Below the pieces are notes generated by a model. The model was given only the letters and a program-made list of their open reading frames with translations. It searched no databases and was not told where the DNA came from. From Alphaproteobacteria bacterium (lineage in GTDB: Bacteria > Pseudomonadota > Alphaproteobacteria > JABAAW01): a DNA stretch of 35,584 bases. Shown in pieces: positions 1-8,530 of this stretch. Numbering within the stretch: position 1 is the stretch's first letter; the number at the start of each line of letters is the position of its first letter. Position numbers and translations under genes: made by a program. The stretch spans positions 1-35,584 of the forward strand of contig JABABG010000105.1 in NCBI GenBank assembly GCA_014238315.1, written 5' to 3'.

Positions 1-89
1 TGACCTCACAGGCTCCGAACCTACAGAGCTTGTCAGCTCGTATTTACTCTTTCGCGTAGCCGAGGGACTTACAGCTTGTAAGGTAATCA

Positions 90-170
90 TAAAAATAATG
101 AAAGAAAAACATCAATTTCTTTCACTATCCTAAAAATAATGAAAGAAAAACACCAATTTCTTTCACTATC
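90..170. repeat. Two tandem ~40-bp units (41-bp period), each with the inverted repeat GAAAGAAA...TTTCTTTC
   Basis: taaaaataatgaaagaaaaacaYcaatttctttcactatc at 90-129 and 131-170, one mismatch; lies 3' of the minus-strand tRNA-Pro, so may act as a duplicated weak terminator. Confidence 0.8.
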
Positions 171-190
171 GATAATTACGAACCTCACCA

Positions 191-264
191 TCGGAGTGGC
201 AGGATTTGAACCTGCGGCCCCTGCCTCCCGAAGGCAGTGCTCTACCGGGCTGAGCTACACTCCG
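191..264 (-). tRNA. tRNA-Pro (anticodon CGG)
   Basis: Reverse complement CGGAGTGTAGCTCAGCCCGGTAGAGCACTGCCTTCGGGAGGCAGGGGCCGCAGGTTCAAATCCTGCCACTCCGA; intact acceptor stem, anticodon loop TTCGGGA, T-loop TTCAAAT. Confidence 0.95.
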
Positions 265-466
265 CGAGGTAGTGTCATTAGGTTAAATACGATGCTACAT
301 TGAGCCGAGTAGCTCTATCGCATGGGAGAACTAGGCCACCGTGGCTTACTCCGAGAGACAAATACACCAAGCCTCCGAGCTATATCTCCAAGTTACAGCC
401 CCTATTTATGCTTTTTGTTTAGGCTTGCTTCTTGCCTTCATTCCCGCGAGTTTCTCCCATTCTTTA

Positions 467-937
467 TTAGCTAATGTCCTGTTTTTCTTTTTGTGTATTT
501 TCTTCTTTGTCTTTTGTTTCTATTTCTCTTTTTTTCTTTGACATTATTTCCTCTAGTTCTTTTTCGCTGATTCGATTTCCTCTCAGTCCTTGTGACAAGT
601 GGACATTTATATCGATGAGTATTTGCAACCTATCACCTATCGGATCGTTTAGAAATTCAATACTGTGCTTATCGATGAACGAGCAAAGCGTCAGCAGATT
701 ACCACGCAACTCTGGCTCTATTTCAGTATCTTCCGAGAGCAGAGATGATTGTATTATTGTCCAAGCCCGCCAGTTTAATCGCACGACTTCGAGCAGAGGC
801 ATTAAGTCTTCGAGGTTTTCTTTTCGCGCTCTTTCCATCCGTTTTGCGAGCTCTAGCAGAGCCCAAGCTTCAACCTCCCTTCCGCCTGCGCCGGACGTAG
901 CGAGGCGTTCGGTTTCTTCGTAGGGGTTTAGATTCAT
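467..937 (-). CDS. flaF: FlaF-like flagellar biosynthesis regulator with a charged C-terminal extension
   Basis: N-terminus MNLNPYEETERLATSGAGGREVEAWALLELAKRMERA resembles FlaF; directly downstream of a flagellin/FlgL-like gene. Confidence 0.75.
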   Translation of the reverse strand: MNLNPYEETERLATSGAGGREVEAWALLELAKRMERARKENLEDLMPLLEVVRLNWRAWTIIQSSLLSEDTEIEPELRGNLLTLCSFIDKHSIEFLNDPIGDRLQILIDINVHLSQGLRGNRISEKELEEIMSKKKREIETKDKEENTQKEKQDIS

Positions 938-1042
938 CTCTTTGCTCCGACCTGAATACCGATTTCTTGCGAGTATTTTATATTATTTTGTTCCTTGCTA
1001 CTCATTCTAACACATATATTTTTTCAGCGTTAATAGAACTAA

Positions 1043-2143
1043 TCACAAGATATTAGCGAGGCTGAGGCTATTTCTTGTTTCGATAGTCTGCAATGTAGCG
1101 GAGAATTGTTGAGCTAATGCGGATAGCTCTACGCCGGCTTGCGTTGCGTCTATAGAGGTTATTCTATCCGCGAGGGTTTGTGTAGTTATCTCGACCTCCA
1201 GCTGTCTGGCTTGTGCTACTTGCAGAGTTGCGACGACCCTTGCGGACCTCTGCCTGAGCTGGCGCAATCCATTGAGCGAGCTATCCAAGTATCCTTCTGC
1301 ATCGTTTAGTAGAGCTTGTCGATCTGCTACCGATGCAGGAACAGGGGCTAGCTCTAGCGCTCTTTTGATCAATCTAGCTGCGAGTATCAGCTGGTTTACG
1401 GGCTCTGTATTGCTAGAGACCCCGTATTCTATTGACTGCGTATCTTCGACCTGCAACACGCTTGTCAAGTGAGCCGTATATATCACCGCGCCCGTAGCCC
1501 CAGTAGGAACGGCAAGGGCATCCCTGTCGTGATCTGCAACCGAGTTGCTATTATTGACCAGCAAGTTTCTATTTATAAAATCTTGGTATGTAGCCGCACT
1601 AGGCAGAGGTGGTTTTACATTATCTGTGAGCCCTGTCAGGTCTCGTACTGGAGGCCCTTCATTATACCTTCTACCTGCGAAGATATACCTTTCTCCTACC
1701 TTGGTGTTTAGCAAAGTTTGTATAGCCCGCAACCTATTATCGAAATCTCCTTGTCCATTATCATTCTGCCATTTTTCTACATCCACTCCTGGCTGTAGTC
1801 CTTCGCGCACTATTTGTAGCAATGGCTCTAGGTATCCTTGCAACCCTTCGACTCTGCTTGCGCCTAGCGATCCAGCTTCTGCTGGACGCAGAGCGATTTC
1901 GTAAGCGTTTGTTATCGCCAAAACTTTATTGATTCGAGTTGCATCTTTTTTTGCTCTATCGACTGTGCGCTGGTATGTTAGGACTTCGGAGAGTTGCGTG
2001 CGGTATGCGGAGAGTTCTGGGAACCTACGCCCATTTATGAGCCTATCGCTAGTCAAACGATATTGCGCGCTTTTTTCCGAGAGATTCCTCAAAGATTCGA
2101 AGTTCGAGGCGTAATGGCTTATGCGGTTACTGATGTACGCCAT
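1043..2143 (-). CDS. FlgL/flagellin-family protein
   Basis: N-terminal heptad-rich region, GERYIFAGRRYNEGPPVRDLT segment typical of flagellin/FlgL, C-terminal helical region ending ETRNSLSLANIL. Confidence 0.75.
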   Translation of the reverse strand: MAYISNRISHYASNFESLRNLSEKSAQYRLTSDRLINGRRFPELSAYRTQLSEVLTYQRTVDRAKKDATRINKVLAITNAYEIALRPAEAGSLGASRVEGLQGYLEPLLQIVREGLQPGVDVEKWQNDNGQGDFDNRLRAIQTLLNTKVGERYIFAGRRYNEGPPVRDLTGLTDNVKPPLPSAATYQDFINRNLLVNNSNSVADHDRDALAVPTGATGAVIYTAHLTSVLQVEDTQSIEYGVSSNTEPVNQLILAARLIKRALELAPVPASVADRQALLNDAEGYLDSSLNGLRQLRQRSARVVATLQVAQARQLEVEITTQTLADRITSIDATQAGVELSALAQQFSATLQTIETRNSLSLANIL

Positions 2144-2204
2144 GGCTATTCCTCTCTAAGCAAAAACAGTGGCAAGTGATTGTGTCATTTATCCTTAAGT
2201 TTAT

Positions 2205-2222
2205 AAGCAAAAATGGTGCCAA
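2205..2222 (-). promoter_or_regulatory. Putative sigma-54 (-24/-12) promoter for the flgL/flagellin-like gene
   Basis: Minus strand TTGGCACCATTTTTGCTT: TGGCAC-N5-TTGC with GG-N10-GC spacing, about 60 nt upstream of the start codon at 2143. Confidence 0.6.
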
Positions 2223-2320
2223 AACCTCCATCCACTAACTTTGCGCATTAGCGATCTGCGGTTCTCTCTCTTTCCGCTCCCCTTGACTTAACCACCAGCC
2301 CAACCTATAGTGTTCGAGTT

Positions 2321-2446
2321 ATGAAAGTTAGCTCTTCTTTAAAAACTTTGAAGTCGCGAGATCGTTATTGTCAGGTCGTTAGACGGCGCGGACGACTCTA
2401 TGTTATCAACAAGCGTAACCCGCGTTTCAAAGCCCGCCAGGGGTAA
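2321..2446 (+). CDS. rpmJ: 50S ribosomal protein L36
   Basis: Short ORF missed by the track: [41 protein letters not shown], the alphaproteobacterial L36 pattern. Confidence 0.97.
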   Translation: MKVSSSLKTLKSRDRYCQVVRRRGRLYVINKRNPRFKARQG

Positions 2447-2634
2447 ATACTAGGTGGTAAAGTACTAGGGATAGTAGTAGCCCCAGGGGTATAGCCTAGG
2501 GGTATAGTAGGTGTAGTCTCCCAATAGGTAGCTAGGGGTGAGCCCTAGGTGCGTAGGTAGTTGCATAATGGTGCCGCCCCGCACATAAAAGGGTAGCCTA
2601 AAGTGGTAGGTTCATAGATAACTAACGACCCTTA

Positions 2635-2670
2635 CATTAATTCAATCGCTAGCATTAATTCAATCGCTAG
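2635..2670. repeat. Perfect 18-bp tandem direct repeat x2
   Basis: cattaattcaatcgctag at 2635-2652 and 2653-2670. Confidence 0.95.
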
Positions 2671-2713
2671 CTCCTAGATTAAAAATAGAATGTTCTATTT
2701 TTAATCTAGGAGC
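2670..2713. terminator. Perfect inverted repeat, 21-bp arms with 2-nt centre; terminator or cis-regulatory hairpin
   Basis: GCTCCTAGATTAAAAATAGAA-TG-TTCTATTTTTAATCTAGGAGC. Confidence 0.7.
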
Positions 2714-2731
2714 TTATTTCTGTAAAAATCG

Positions 2732-3244
2732 ATGTACAGATGCGCTTACATAGAGATGATCGGATGTATAACGCGGCGCGTCGTCGAGATTTGGGCTTGG
2801 TTAGGCGGAGTTCTGTTGATTTTCGTATCTGCGATGACAGCCGTGAGCGTTTTCGGGCGTAGCTTCCTAGCAAGCCCCCTGCTCGGTGATTTTGAAATAA
2901 CCGAGCTAGCCTGCGCGATGGCGATTTTTATGTTTTTACCATTGGCGCAATGGCATAACGAACATACAATAGTCGACATTTTCACACAAAACACCTCTTG
3001 TGCTTTCAAGCGCGGCTGTCGCAAGGTCGGTGAGTTGATCTTGCTAATATTCGCCTTAGTTTTGTTATGGCGCATGTCCCTAGGTGCGCTGGAACTAAAG
3101 CAGGCTGGAGAGGTAACGATGATCCTAGGTCTGCCACGCTACCTCTCTTTCCCGGCGATTCTCATATCCTTAGCTCTACTAGCTATCGTTCTGTTGTTGC
3201 AGTTAGTGGGGATGGCGTGCAAAGAATCTACTAAAGATTTGTAG
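2732..3244 (+). CDS. TRAP transporter small membrane subunit (DctQ family)
   Basis: Four-TM protein with FGRSFLASPLLGDFEITELACAMAIFMFLPLAQWHNEHTIVDIF; directly upstream of a DctM-like gene. True start may be slightly downstream. Confidence 0.88.
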   Translation: MYRCAYIEMIGCITRRVVEIWAWLGGVLLIFVSAMTAVSVFGRSFLASPLLGDFEITELACAMAIFMFLPLAQWHNEHTIVDIFTQNTSCAFKRGCRKVGELILLIFALVLLWRMSLGALELKQAGEVTMILGLPRYLSFPAILISLALLAIVLLLQLVGMACKESTKDL

Positions 3245-3251
3245 AGCTAGC

Positions 3252-4568
3252 ATGGTAGCTATCTCGGTCTTACTTACATTACTACTATTGCTATTACTAC
3301 GGATTCCAGTAGCAGTAGCGATGCTATCGAGCGCAACGCTTGGCTTTGCACTGCTCGGCTCAATGGGGCATTTTCTCTCTTACCTAAAGACAGCTGCTTT
3401 TTGGCAATTTTCTTCGTACGACTTGTCGGTAGTACCCCTTTTCATCCTAATGGGTCAATTCGCAGCAAAATCTGGCTTGAGTCACAGCCTTTTTCGAGCG
3501 GCTAAGTCGCAGCTCGGTCATCGTTCTGGCGGCATAGCTATGGCTGCGATAGCTGGCTGCGGAGGCTTTGCCGCGATGTGTGGCTCTTCGCTTGCGACCG
3601 CTGCAACGATGGGGCGCATCGCACTACCAGAGTTAAGAAGGAATAACTACGAAGGAGGCTTTGCCGCTGCGACCCTCTCGATAGGTGGCACTTTGGGTAT
3701 ATTGATACCGCCATCGATCGTCCTCGTCATATTTGCGATCATAACAGAGGCGAACATAGCAAAACTATTCATAGCAGCTCTAGTGCCTGGCATATTGGCA
3801 GCGTGCTTATATATGCTGGTTGCTTTTCTATACGCGCGCATCAATCCGCAGAACGCACCACGAGCACAAGGCTCTAGTAGAAAGGAAAAGCTAGCTGCTT
3901 CGCTAGCGGTTGTTCCTGCTCTTTTTACCATAGCCGTAGTTATCGGTGGCTTATACCTCGGCTGGACTACACCTACCGAGGCTGCTGCTGTAGGCACAGT
4001 TCTTGTTGCTACCTACTTCGTTTGCAAGGTTAAGAAGAAAAACGCGATACGCGAGATACTTGAGATACTTTCCGAAAGTGCCCGCGCTAGTGCCATGATA
4101 TTTTTAATTTTATTCGCTGCTGACCTACTGAGCTCTTTTCTTGCTCTTGCAGGTTTTGCTCAAAGTATTGCGCAAATTACAGCGAGCGAAGTCTTTACAC
4201 CTTACGGTCTGTTGATATTGACAATGTTATTGTTAATTGTGCTGGGCTGTTTTCTTGATAGCCTCTCGATAGTGGTGCTGACTATGCCATTGCTCTGGCC
4301 TGCCTTAAGCGGTCTTGACTTTGGCATGGGCGCGGAGAGCTTCCAGTTATGGTTTGGCATTCTAGCTCTCATCCTAGTAGAGATAGGACTAATCACCCCA
4401 CCCGTCGGTCTCAACTGCTTGATCATCCACCGCATAGCTGGGGACATTCCTTTGCGACGGATATTTTCTGCCACCCTACCCTACCTCGCGGTTGACTTTC
4501 TGCGTATCGCTATACTGCTGTTATTTCCGTCTCTTGTCTTGTTCCTACCAATGCTGATGGATTCATAA
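3252..4568 (+). CDS. TRAP transporter large membrane subunit (DctM family)
   Basis: Multi-TM protein with VPLFILMGQFAAKSGL, GGIAMAAIAGCGGFAAMCGSSLATAATMGRIALPE, GTLGILIPPSIVLVIFAIITE. Confidence 0.93.
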   Translation: MVAISVLLTLLLLLLLRIPVAVAMLSSATLGFALLGSMGHFLSYLKTAAFWQFSSYDLSVVPLFILMGQFAAKSGLSHSLFRAAKSQLGHRSGGIAMAAIAGCGGFAAMCGSSLATAATMGRIALPELRRNNYEGGFAAATLSIGGTLGILIPPSIVLVIFAIITEANIAKLFIAALVPGILAACLYMLVAFLYARINPQNAPRAQGSSRKEKLAASLAVVPALFTIAVVIGGLYLGWTTPTEAAAVGTVLVATYFVCKVKKKNAIREILEILSESARASAMIFLILFAADLLSSFLALAGFAQSIAQITASEVFTPYGLLILTMLLLIVLGCFLDSLSIVVLTMPLLWPALSGLDFGMGAESFQLWFGILALILVEIGLITPPVGLNCLIIHRIAGDIPLRRIFSATLPYLAVDFLRIAILLLFPSLVLFLPMLMDS

Positions 4569-5693
4569 CCCCGCCAACACAGCGTCTACGACTATCCGTT
4601 GCGCTTTCTCTTCTAGGTAAGGATGCATGGGTAAGCTCAATACTTCGCGCGCTGCTTTTTGTGCGCGCGGCGTCCCTGTAGAAACGATAGGACAGTCCTT
4701 ATAAGCCACTTGTTCTTGCAATGGCGCAGGATAATGCACGATGCTAGCCACTCCGAGACGACTACAGGATGCGCTTATCTGATCGCGCATTTGCGACCTT
4801 ATTGTATATTGCGCCCATACGGAAGCTCGCTCTTCTGGCACAAGCGGGACTGTGATGGATAGTGTTTTATCTTTAAATAGCTTGCTATAGATATCTGCAA
4901 TAGCTTGCCGAGCTAGTATTTCTTCTTCAAATATATCTAACTTTGCGAGCAACACCGCAGCCTGCATACTATCGAGACGCGAGTTAATCCCGACAAATTT
5001 ATGACAATATCTTTTCCCTATCACCTGCCCGTGATTAGCTAACATTCGCACTTTATGCGCGCGCTCTTCGTTTTGCGTAAAGACAGCACCGCCATCTCCA
5101 TAGCATGCCAGAGGCTTTGTCGGGAAAAAACTTGTTATGGCACCATCGCCTAATGCGAGAGAGCTTGCACCCTTATAGCGTGCGCCAAAACTTTGCGCTG
5201 CGTCTATGAACAACAGTATTTTTTCCTCAAGCGCAATTTCGCATAGAGGATCGTAATCGGCTGGCAATCCGTATAGGTCTACGGGTATTACAGCTTTTGC
5301 CTTTAGCCCTTTTTTGCGGACATCGATAATTGCTTGTTTTAAGCTTTTCTGGTCGATGGTAAAATCGTCTAGGATGTCGACGAAGAAAGGGGTAGCACCG
5401 CATAAAGCGACAGCGGCTGCGGTTGCGGCGAAAGTGAAAGAGGGCACGATAACAGCATCGCCTGGTCCTATATCTTCTGCCATTAACAGTAGGTACAGAG
5501 CGTCCGTACCATTAGCGCAAGCTATGACTTTTTTTACTTTGACACGCCTTGCGAGCTTAAGTTCTAGTTCATCGACCTCAGGACCTAGGACAAACTTTGC
5601 GTGCGAGTATATGCGCTCGATTCTCTCTGCGAGCGCATCTTCAATTCGCGCCTGCTGAGCTTTGAAATCGATAAATGGAACCTTTACCGACAA
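4563..5693 (-). CDS. DegT/DnrJ/EryC1 family PLP-dependent sugar aminotransferase (WbpE/WlbC-like)
   Basis: MSVKVPFIDFKAQQARI..., ANGTDALYLLL, VIVPSFTFAATAAAV, DAAQSFGARYKG, TSFFPTKPLACYGDGGAVFT, GINSRLDSMQAAVL. Confidence 0.92.
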   Translation of the reverse strand: MSVKVPFIDFKAQQARIEDALAERIERIYSHAKFVLGPEVDELELKLARRVKVKKVIACANGTDALYLLLMAEDIGPGDAVIVPSFTFAATAAAVALCGATPFFVDILDDFTIDQKSLKQAIIDVRKKGLKAKAVIPVDLYGLPADYDPLCEIALEEKILLFIDAAQSFGARYKGASSLALGDGAITSFFPTKPLACYGDGGAVFTQNEERAHKVRMLANHGQVIGKRYCHKFVGINSRLDSMQAAVLLAKLDIFEEEILARQAIADIYSKLFKDKTLSITVPLVPEERASVWAQYTIRSQMRDQISASCSRLGVASIVHYPAPLQEQVAYKDCPIVSTGTPRAQKAAREVLSLPMHPYLEEKAQRIVVDAVLAGL

Positions 5694-5698
5694 ATTTC

Positions 5699-6646
5699 CT
5701 ACAAATACTTCTTTGCGAATGGGTGAGCCTCACCCATATTTACCTGCAGAGGTATTGTACGGATATCGCTAACGATTCTGATTGAAGCCCGAGCTTCGTC
5801 TATTCCTAACCCTTTACCATCCATTACGGATTTATATACCTCGGTATGCAAGTCTGTGAAGCCGTTAGAAAATTCGATTTCCTTTTCGTCCAAGCTGATG
5901 CTTCTATATGGTTGGTCTGGCTGATGTCCGTCTGGCAAGTCGTTTCTGTCGATGGAGAGGTACCATCGCACGCGTGCTCTTTTGAGTTCCATATATCCTG
6001 CGACCCGATGCTTATCTCGCACGTGCACGATATTCATATTCACCTCGCCGAAGAGCAATTGCAACATATCGAAGAAATGAATTCCTATAGTTGTAGCCAA
6101 CCCGCCGGACTTACTATCGTCTCCTTTCCAAGATATTTGGAACCATCTACCACGCGGAGTAATATAAGTCAGCTCGACGTCGTGTATTTTTTCTGGATCG
6201 TTTTTTAGCTCATTTTGTAATTTCAGAATATCTGGATGCAACCGTAGTTGTAGCACTACGTATACCCTACGCCCTGTTTCTTTTTCGAGCTCTTGTAGCC
6301 CATCCAGGTTCCAAGGATTAAGCACTAGAGGCTTTTCGCAAATTGCATCTGCACCCGCGCGCAGAGCGTATCGAATATGAGAATCGTGCAAGTAGTCTGG
6401 CGAGACTATTCCTACATAATTTATAGGCTCTCCGCGTCGATTACATTGATCGACATACCGCTCGAAGCGTTCGAATTCCTTAAAGAATCGAGCATCTGGG
6501 AAGTATTTATCCATGAAACCGATAGCATCGTTTGGGTCCATGGCTACGAGCAAATCTCCCTGCACGGCTTGAATAGCCTGCATATGCCTAGGCGCGACAT
6601 ACCCCGCGGCTCCGATGAGAGCGAAGGTTTTTTTTCTATCTTTCAT
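5699..6646 (-). CDS. Gfo/Idh/MocA family oxidoreductase (WbpB/WlbA-like UDP-GlcNAc-uronate 3-dehydrogenase)
   Basis: FALIGAAGYVAPRHMQAIQAVQGDLLVAMDPNDAIGFMDKYFP, IVSPDYLHDSHIRYALRAGADAICEKPLVLNPWNLD. Confidence 0.88.
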   Translation of the reverse strand: MKDRKKTFALIGAAGYVAPRHMQAIQAVQGDLLVAMDPNDAIGFMDKYFPDARFFKEFERFERYVDQCNRRGEPINYVGIVSPDYLHDSHIRYALRAGADAICEKPLVLNPWNLDGLQELEKETGRRVYVVLQLRLHPDILKLQNELKNDPEKIHDVELTYITPRGRWFQISWKGDDSKSGGLATTIGIHFFDMLQLLFGEVNMNIVHVRDKHRVAGYMELKRARVRWYLSIDRNDLPDGHQPDQPYRSISLDEKEIEFSNGFTDLHTEVYKSVMDGKGLGIDEARASIRIVSDIRTIPLQVNMGEAHPFAKKYL

Positions 6647-6721
6647 AACGCGCTTTTAATGCCTACAGCCTTATCACTGATTTCCACCCCCGCAATCGTT
6701 GAGGAATTATTCCCAAGCTTC

Positions 6722-6766
6722 AACCCTCAAGCCTCAAACCCTCAAGCATCAGACCCTCAAGCCAAG
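6722..6766. repeat. Imperfect 15-bp tandem repeat x3
   Basis: aaccctcaagcctca / aaccctcaagcatca / gaccctcaagccaag. Confidence 0.85.
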
Positions 6767-6812
6767 TTGCTCGCACCGCGAGCCACCTTGGGTTTCCGAA
6801 GTTCACATCCTA

Positions 6813-6853
6813 AAGTTATGCCCAAGAAGTTATGCCCAAGAAATTATGCCAAG
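6813..6853. repeat. 14-bp tandem repeat ~x3
   Basis: aagttatgcccaag x2 then aaattatgccaag. Confidence 0.85.
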
Positions 6854-6860
6854 TCTATAC

Positions 6861-8198
6861 CTAGCCCATCGCCGCACGCGAGGCAATGCCTTTTTCTTTT
6901 TCGCTATCGTCTTTTAGCAACAGCAACCCTACTGCCAAGAACAAAAGTATCGGCGTAAGCCCCAGTCTGTTATCGTGCAAAAGTGCAGTAGCGATAGAAA
7001 CCGTCAGCGGCCCTAGGAATGCTGTTGCTTTCCCCGATAGAGCGTACCATCCGAACGCCAGCCCTGCTTGTTCTGTGGGTGCGAGTCTCGATAGTATGAC
7101 TCTGCTAGAGGATTGTATCGGTCCAAAGAACAACCCCATCACCAATGCGCAAACCCAGAAGCTGTTCTGCCCTTGCAAGAAGATTATTCCTATGCCCATC
7201 AACAGAACAGCTAGTATTGCTACTCGCACTATTCGCAATGCACCGAGATAGTTTTCGAGCAAGCCACCTACGATTGCGCCTATAGCGGCACTCAAGTTCA
7301 TCATCACGCCAAACAGCAGTACATCTTTCAACGAGAATCCATGCACGCTTATGGCGAATATCCCGCCTACTGCGAAGATTGTATTAATACCATCGCTATA
7401 TAGCATCCGCGCCAATAGAAATCGTCCTGCACTAGATAGACGTCCCTGTTGGAAGATTTGTATTTTCTCGACCTTTGCTAATTTCATTTTACCAGCTATT
7501 CCTTGCGGATTAGATTTAGCTATGCGTTTTCTAGGCACGAGTAGAAGGAAGAAAGGTATAGAGAAAATAAGGAACCATAGACTTGTCAAGGGAAAGACTG
7601 CCCTTACATTTTCTGCATTCTCTTTTGTGATACCGAAGGCTGGCGTTTCTGGGTTTATTAGCAATACGAAGGCTAATGCAAGAGCTACCAATCCACCGAA
7701 GTATCCCATTCCCCAAGCTAGACCTGATAGCGCACCGCGTTGTCGGTCTGGTAACATAGTTGGTATCAGGGCATTATATAGGAAGTTTGTGATCTCAAAG
7801 GCAACGTTAGACGAGCCGACTATTAGCAGAACTAGCCATATTTTTCTCTCACCTGGTGCTACGAACCATAATAGTGCGCATAGTATGATAGCCATTATCG
7901 AGAAGCCCATCAGCATCTCTCGTATCGCGTCCTTGCGGTCTACTAGCCTGCCTAGCATGGGAGCTACGAAAGCCACGAGCAAAGCAGAGATGCCTATCGT
8001 CCAAGTCCAATAGACTTGAGCCAGAACATCCTCTTGAACGATAGCTTTTGCGAAGTATGCGGGGAATACGAATGTTATGATTAATGCTGAGTATGGCGAG
8101 TTTGCCCAATCGAAGCTACACCATCCCCAAACCTCTTTTTTGGTCATCGTGCCGTTCTTTCTGCTCGCTTTTTTATCTCTCATGTTTTTTACCCGCAT
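6861..8198 (-). CDS. UMF1/Atg22-like MFS transporter
   Basis: KEVWGWCSFDWANSPYSALIITFVFPAYFAKAI signature; about 12 TM segments. Confidence 0.88.
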   Translation of the reverse strand: MRVKNMRDKKASRKNGTMTKKEVWGWCSFDWANSPYSALIITFVFPAYFAKAIVQEDVLAQVYWTWTIGISALLVAFVAPMLGRLVDRKDAIREMLMGFSIMAIILCALLWFVAPGERKIWLVLLIVGSSNVAFEITNFLYNALIPTMLPDRQRGALSGLAWGMGYFGGLVALALAFVLLINPETPAFGITKENAENVRAVFPLTSLWFLIFSIPFFLLLVPRKRIAKSNPQGIAGKMKLAKVEKIQIFQQGRLSSAGRFLLARMLYSDGINTIFAVGGIFAISVHGFSLKDVLLFGVMMNLSAAIGAIVGGLLENYLGALRIVRVAILAVLLMGIGIIFLQGQNSFWVCALVMGLFFGPIQSSSRVILSRLAPTEQAGLAFGWYALSGKATAFLGPLTVSIATALLHDNRLGLTPILLFLAVGLLLLKDDSEKEKGIASRAAMG

Positions 8199-8297
8199 TT
8201 ATATTGAGCTAGCTGATCGTTTGCTTATTGTTGCTTAGTGGATGTGCTTATTTTATACTTTTCTTGCACGGCTTTAGTCTATAGATTAATCGCGAGC

Positions 8298-8369
8298 GCG
8301 GGCGTAGCTCAGGGGTAGAGCGCAACCTTGCCAAGGTTGAAGTCGAGGGTTCGAATCCCTTCGCCCGCT
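8298..8369 (+). tRNA. tRNA-Gly (anticodon GCC)
   Basis: GCGGGCGTAGCTCAGGGGTAGAGCGCAACCTTGCCAAGGTTGAAGTCGAGGGTTCGAATCCCTTCGCCCGCT, intact cloverleaf. Confidence 0.96.
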
Positions 8370-8530
8370 CATAGAGATGCTTGTCGAGAGGTTTGCGCAT
8401 CTATTTTATTATTGCGCGTTTTTTAGCTATCCAGAGACCAGAGAGTCTGGCTTAACATACCCTTTTGCGTACCCTTAGCATACCCTTTAGTTACCTTTGG
8501 CAAAGCTAAAATGTTATGTAATGGGTAAGA

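Noticed and set aside
341-923. Plus-strand ORFs 341..541 and 474..923
   Set aside because: Antisense or adjacent to flaF; Phe/Ser-rich low-complexity translations, typical shadow ORFs.
2555-2580. Second sigma-54-like site ggcaccattatgc on the minus strand
   Set aside because: GG-GC spacing is 9 rather than 10 and it faces rpmJ with no sensible target gene.
5846-6958. Plus-strand ORFs 5846..6208 and 6377..6958
   Set aside because: Antisense to the WlbA-like and MFS genes; no recognisable domain.
7351-8013. 220-aa plus-strand ORF
   Set aside because: Antisense to a well-supported UMF1-type MFS gene; composition is that of a shadow frame.
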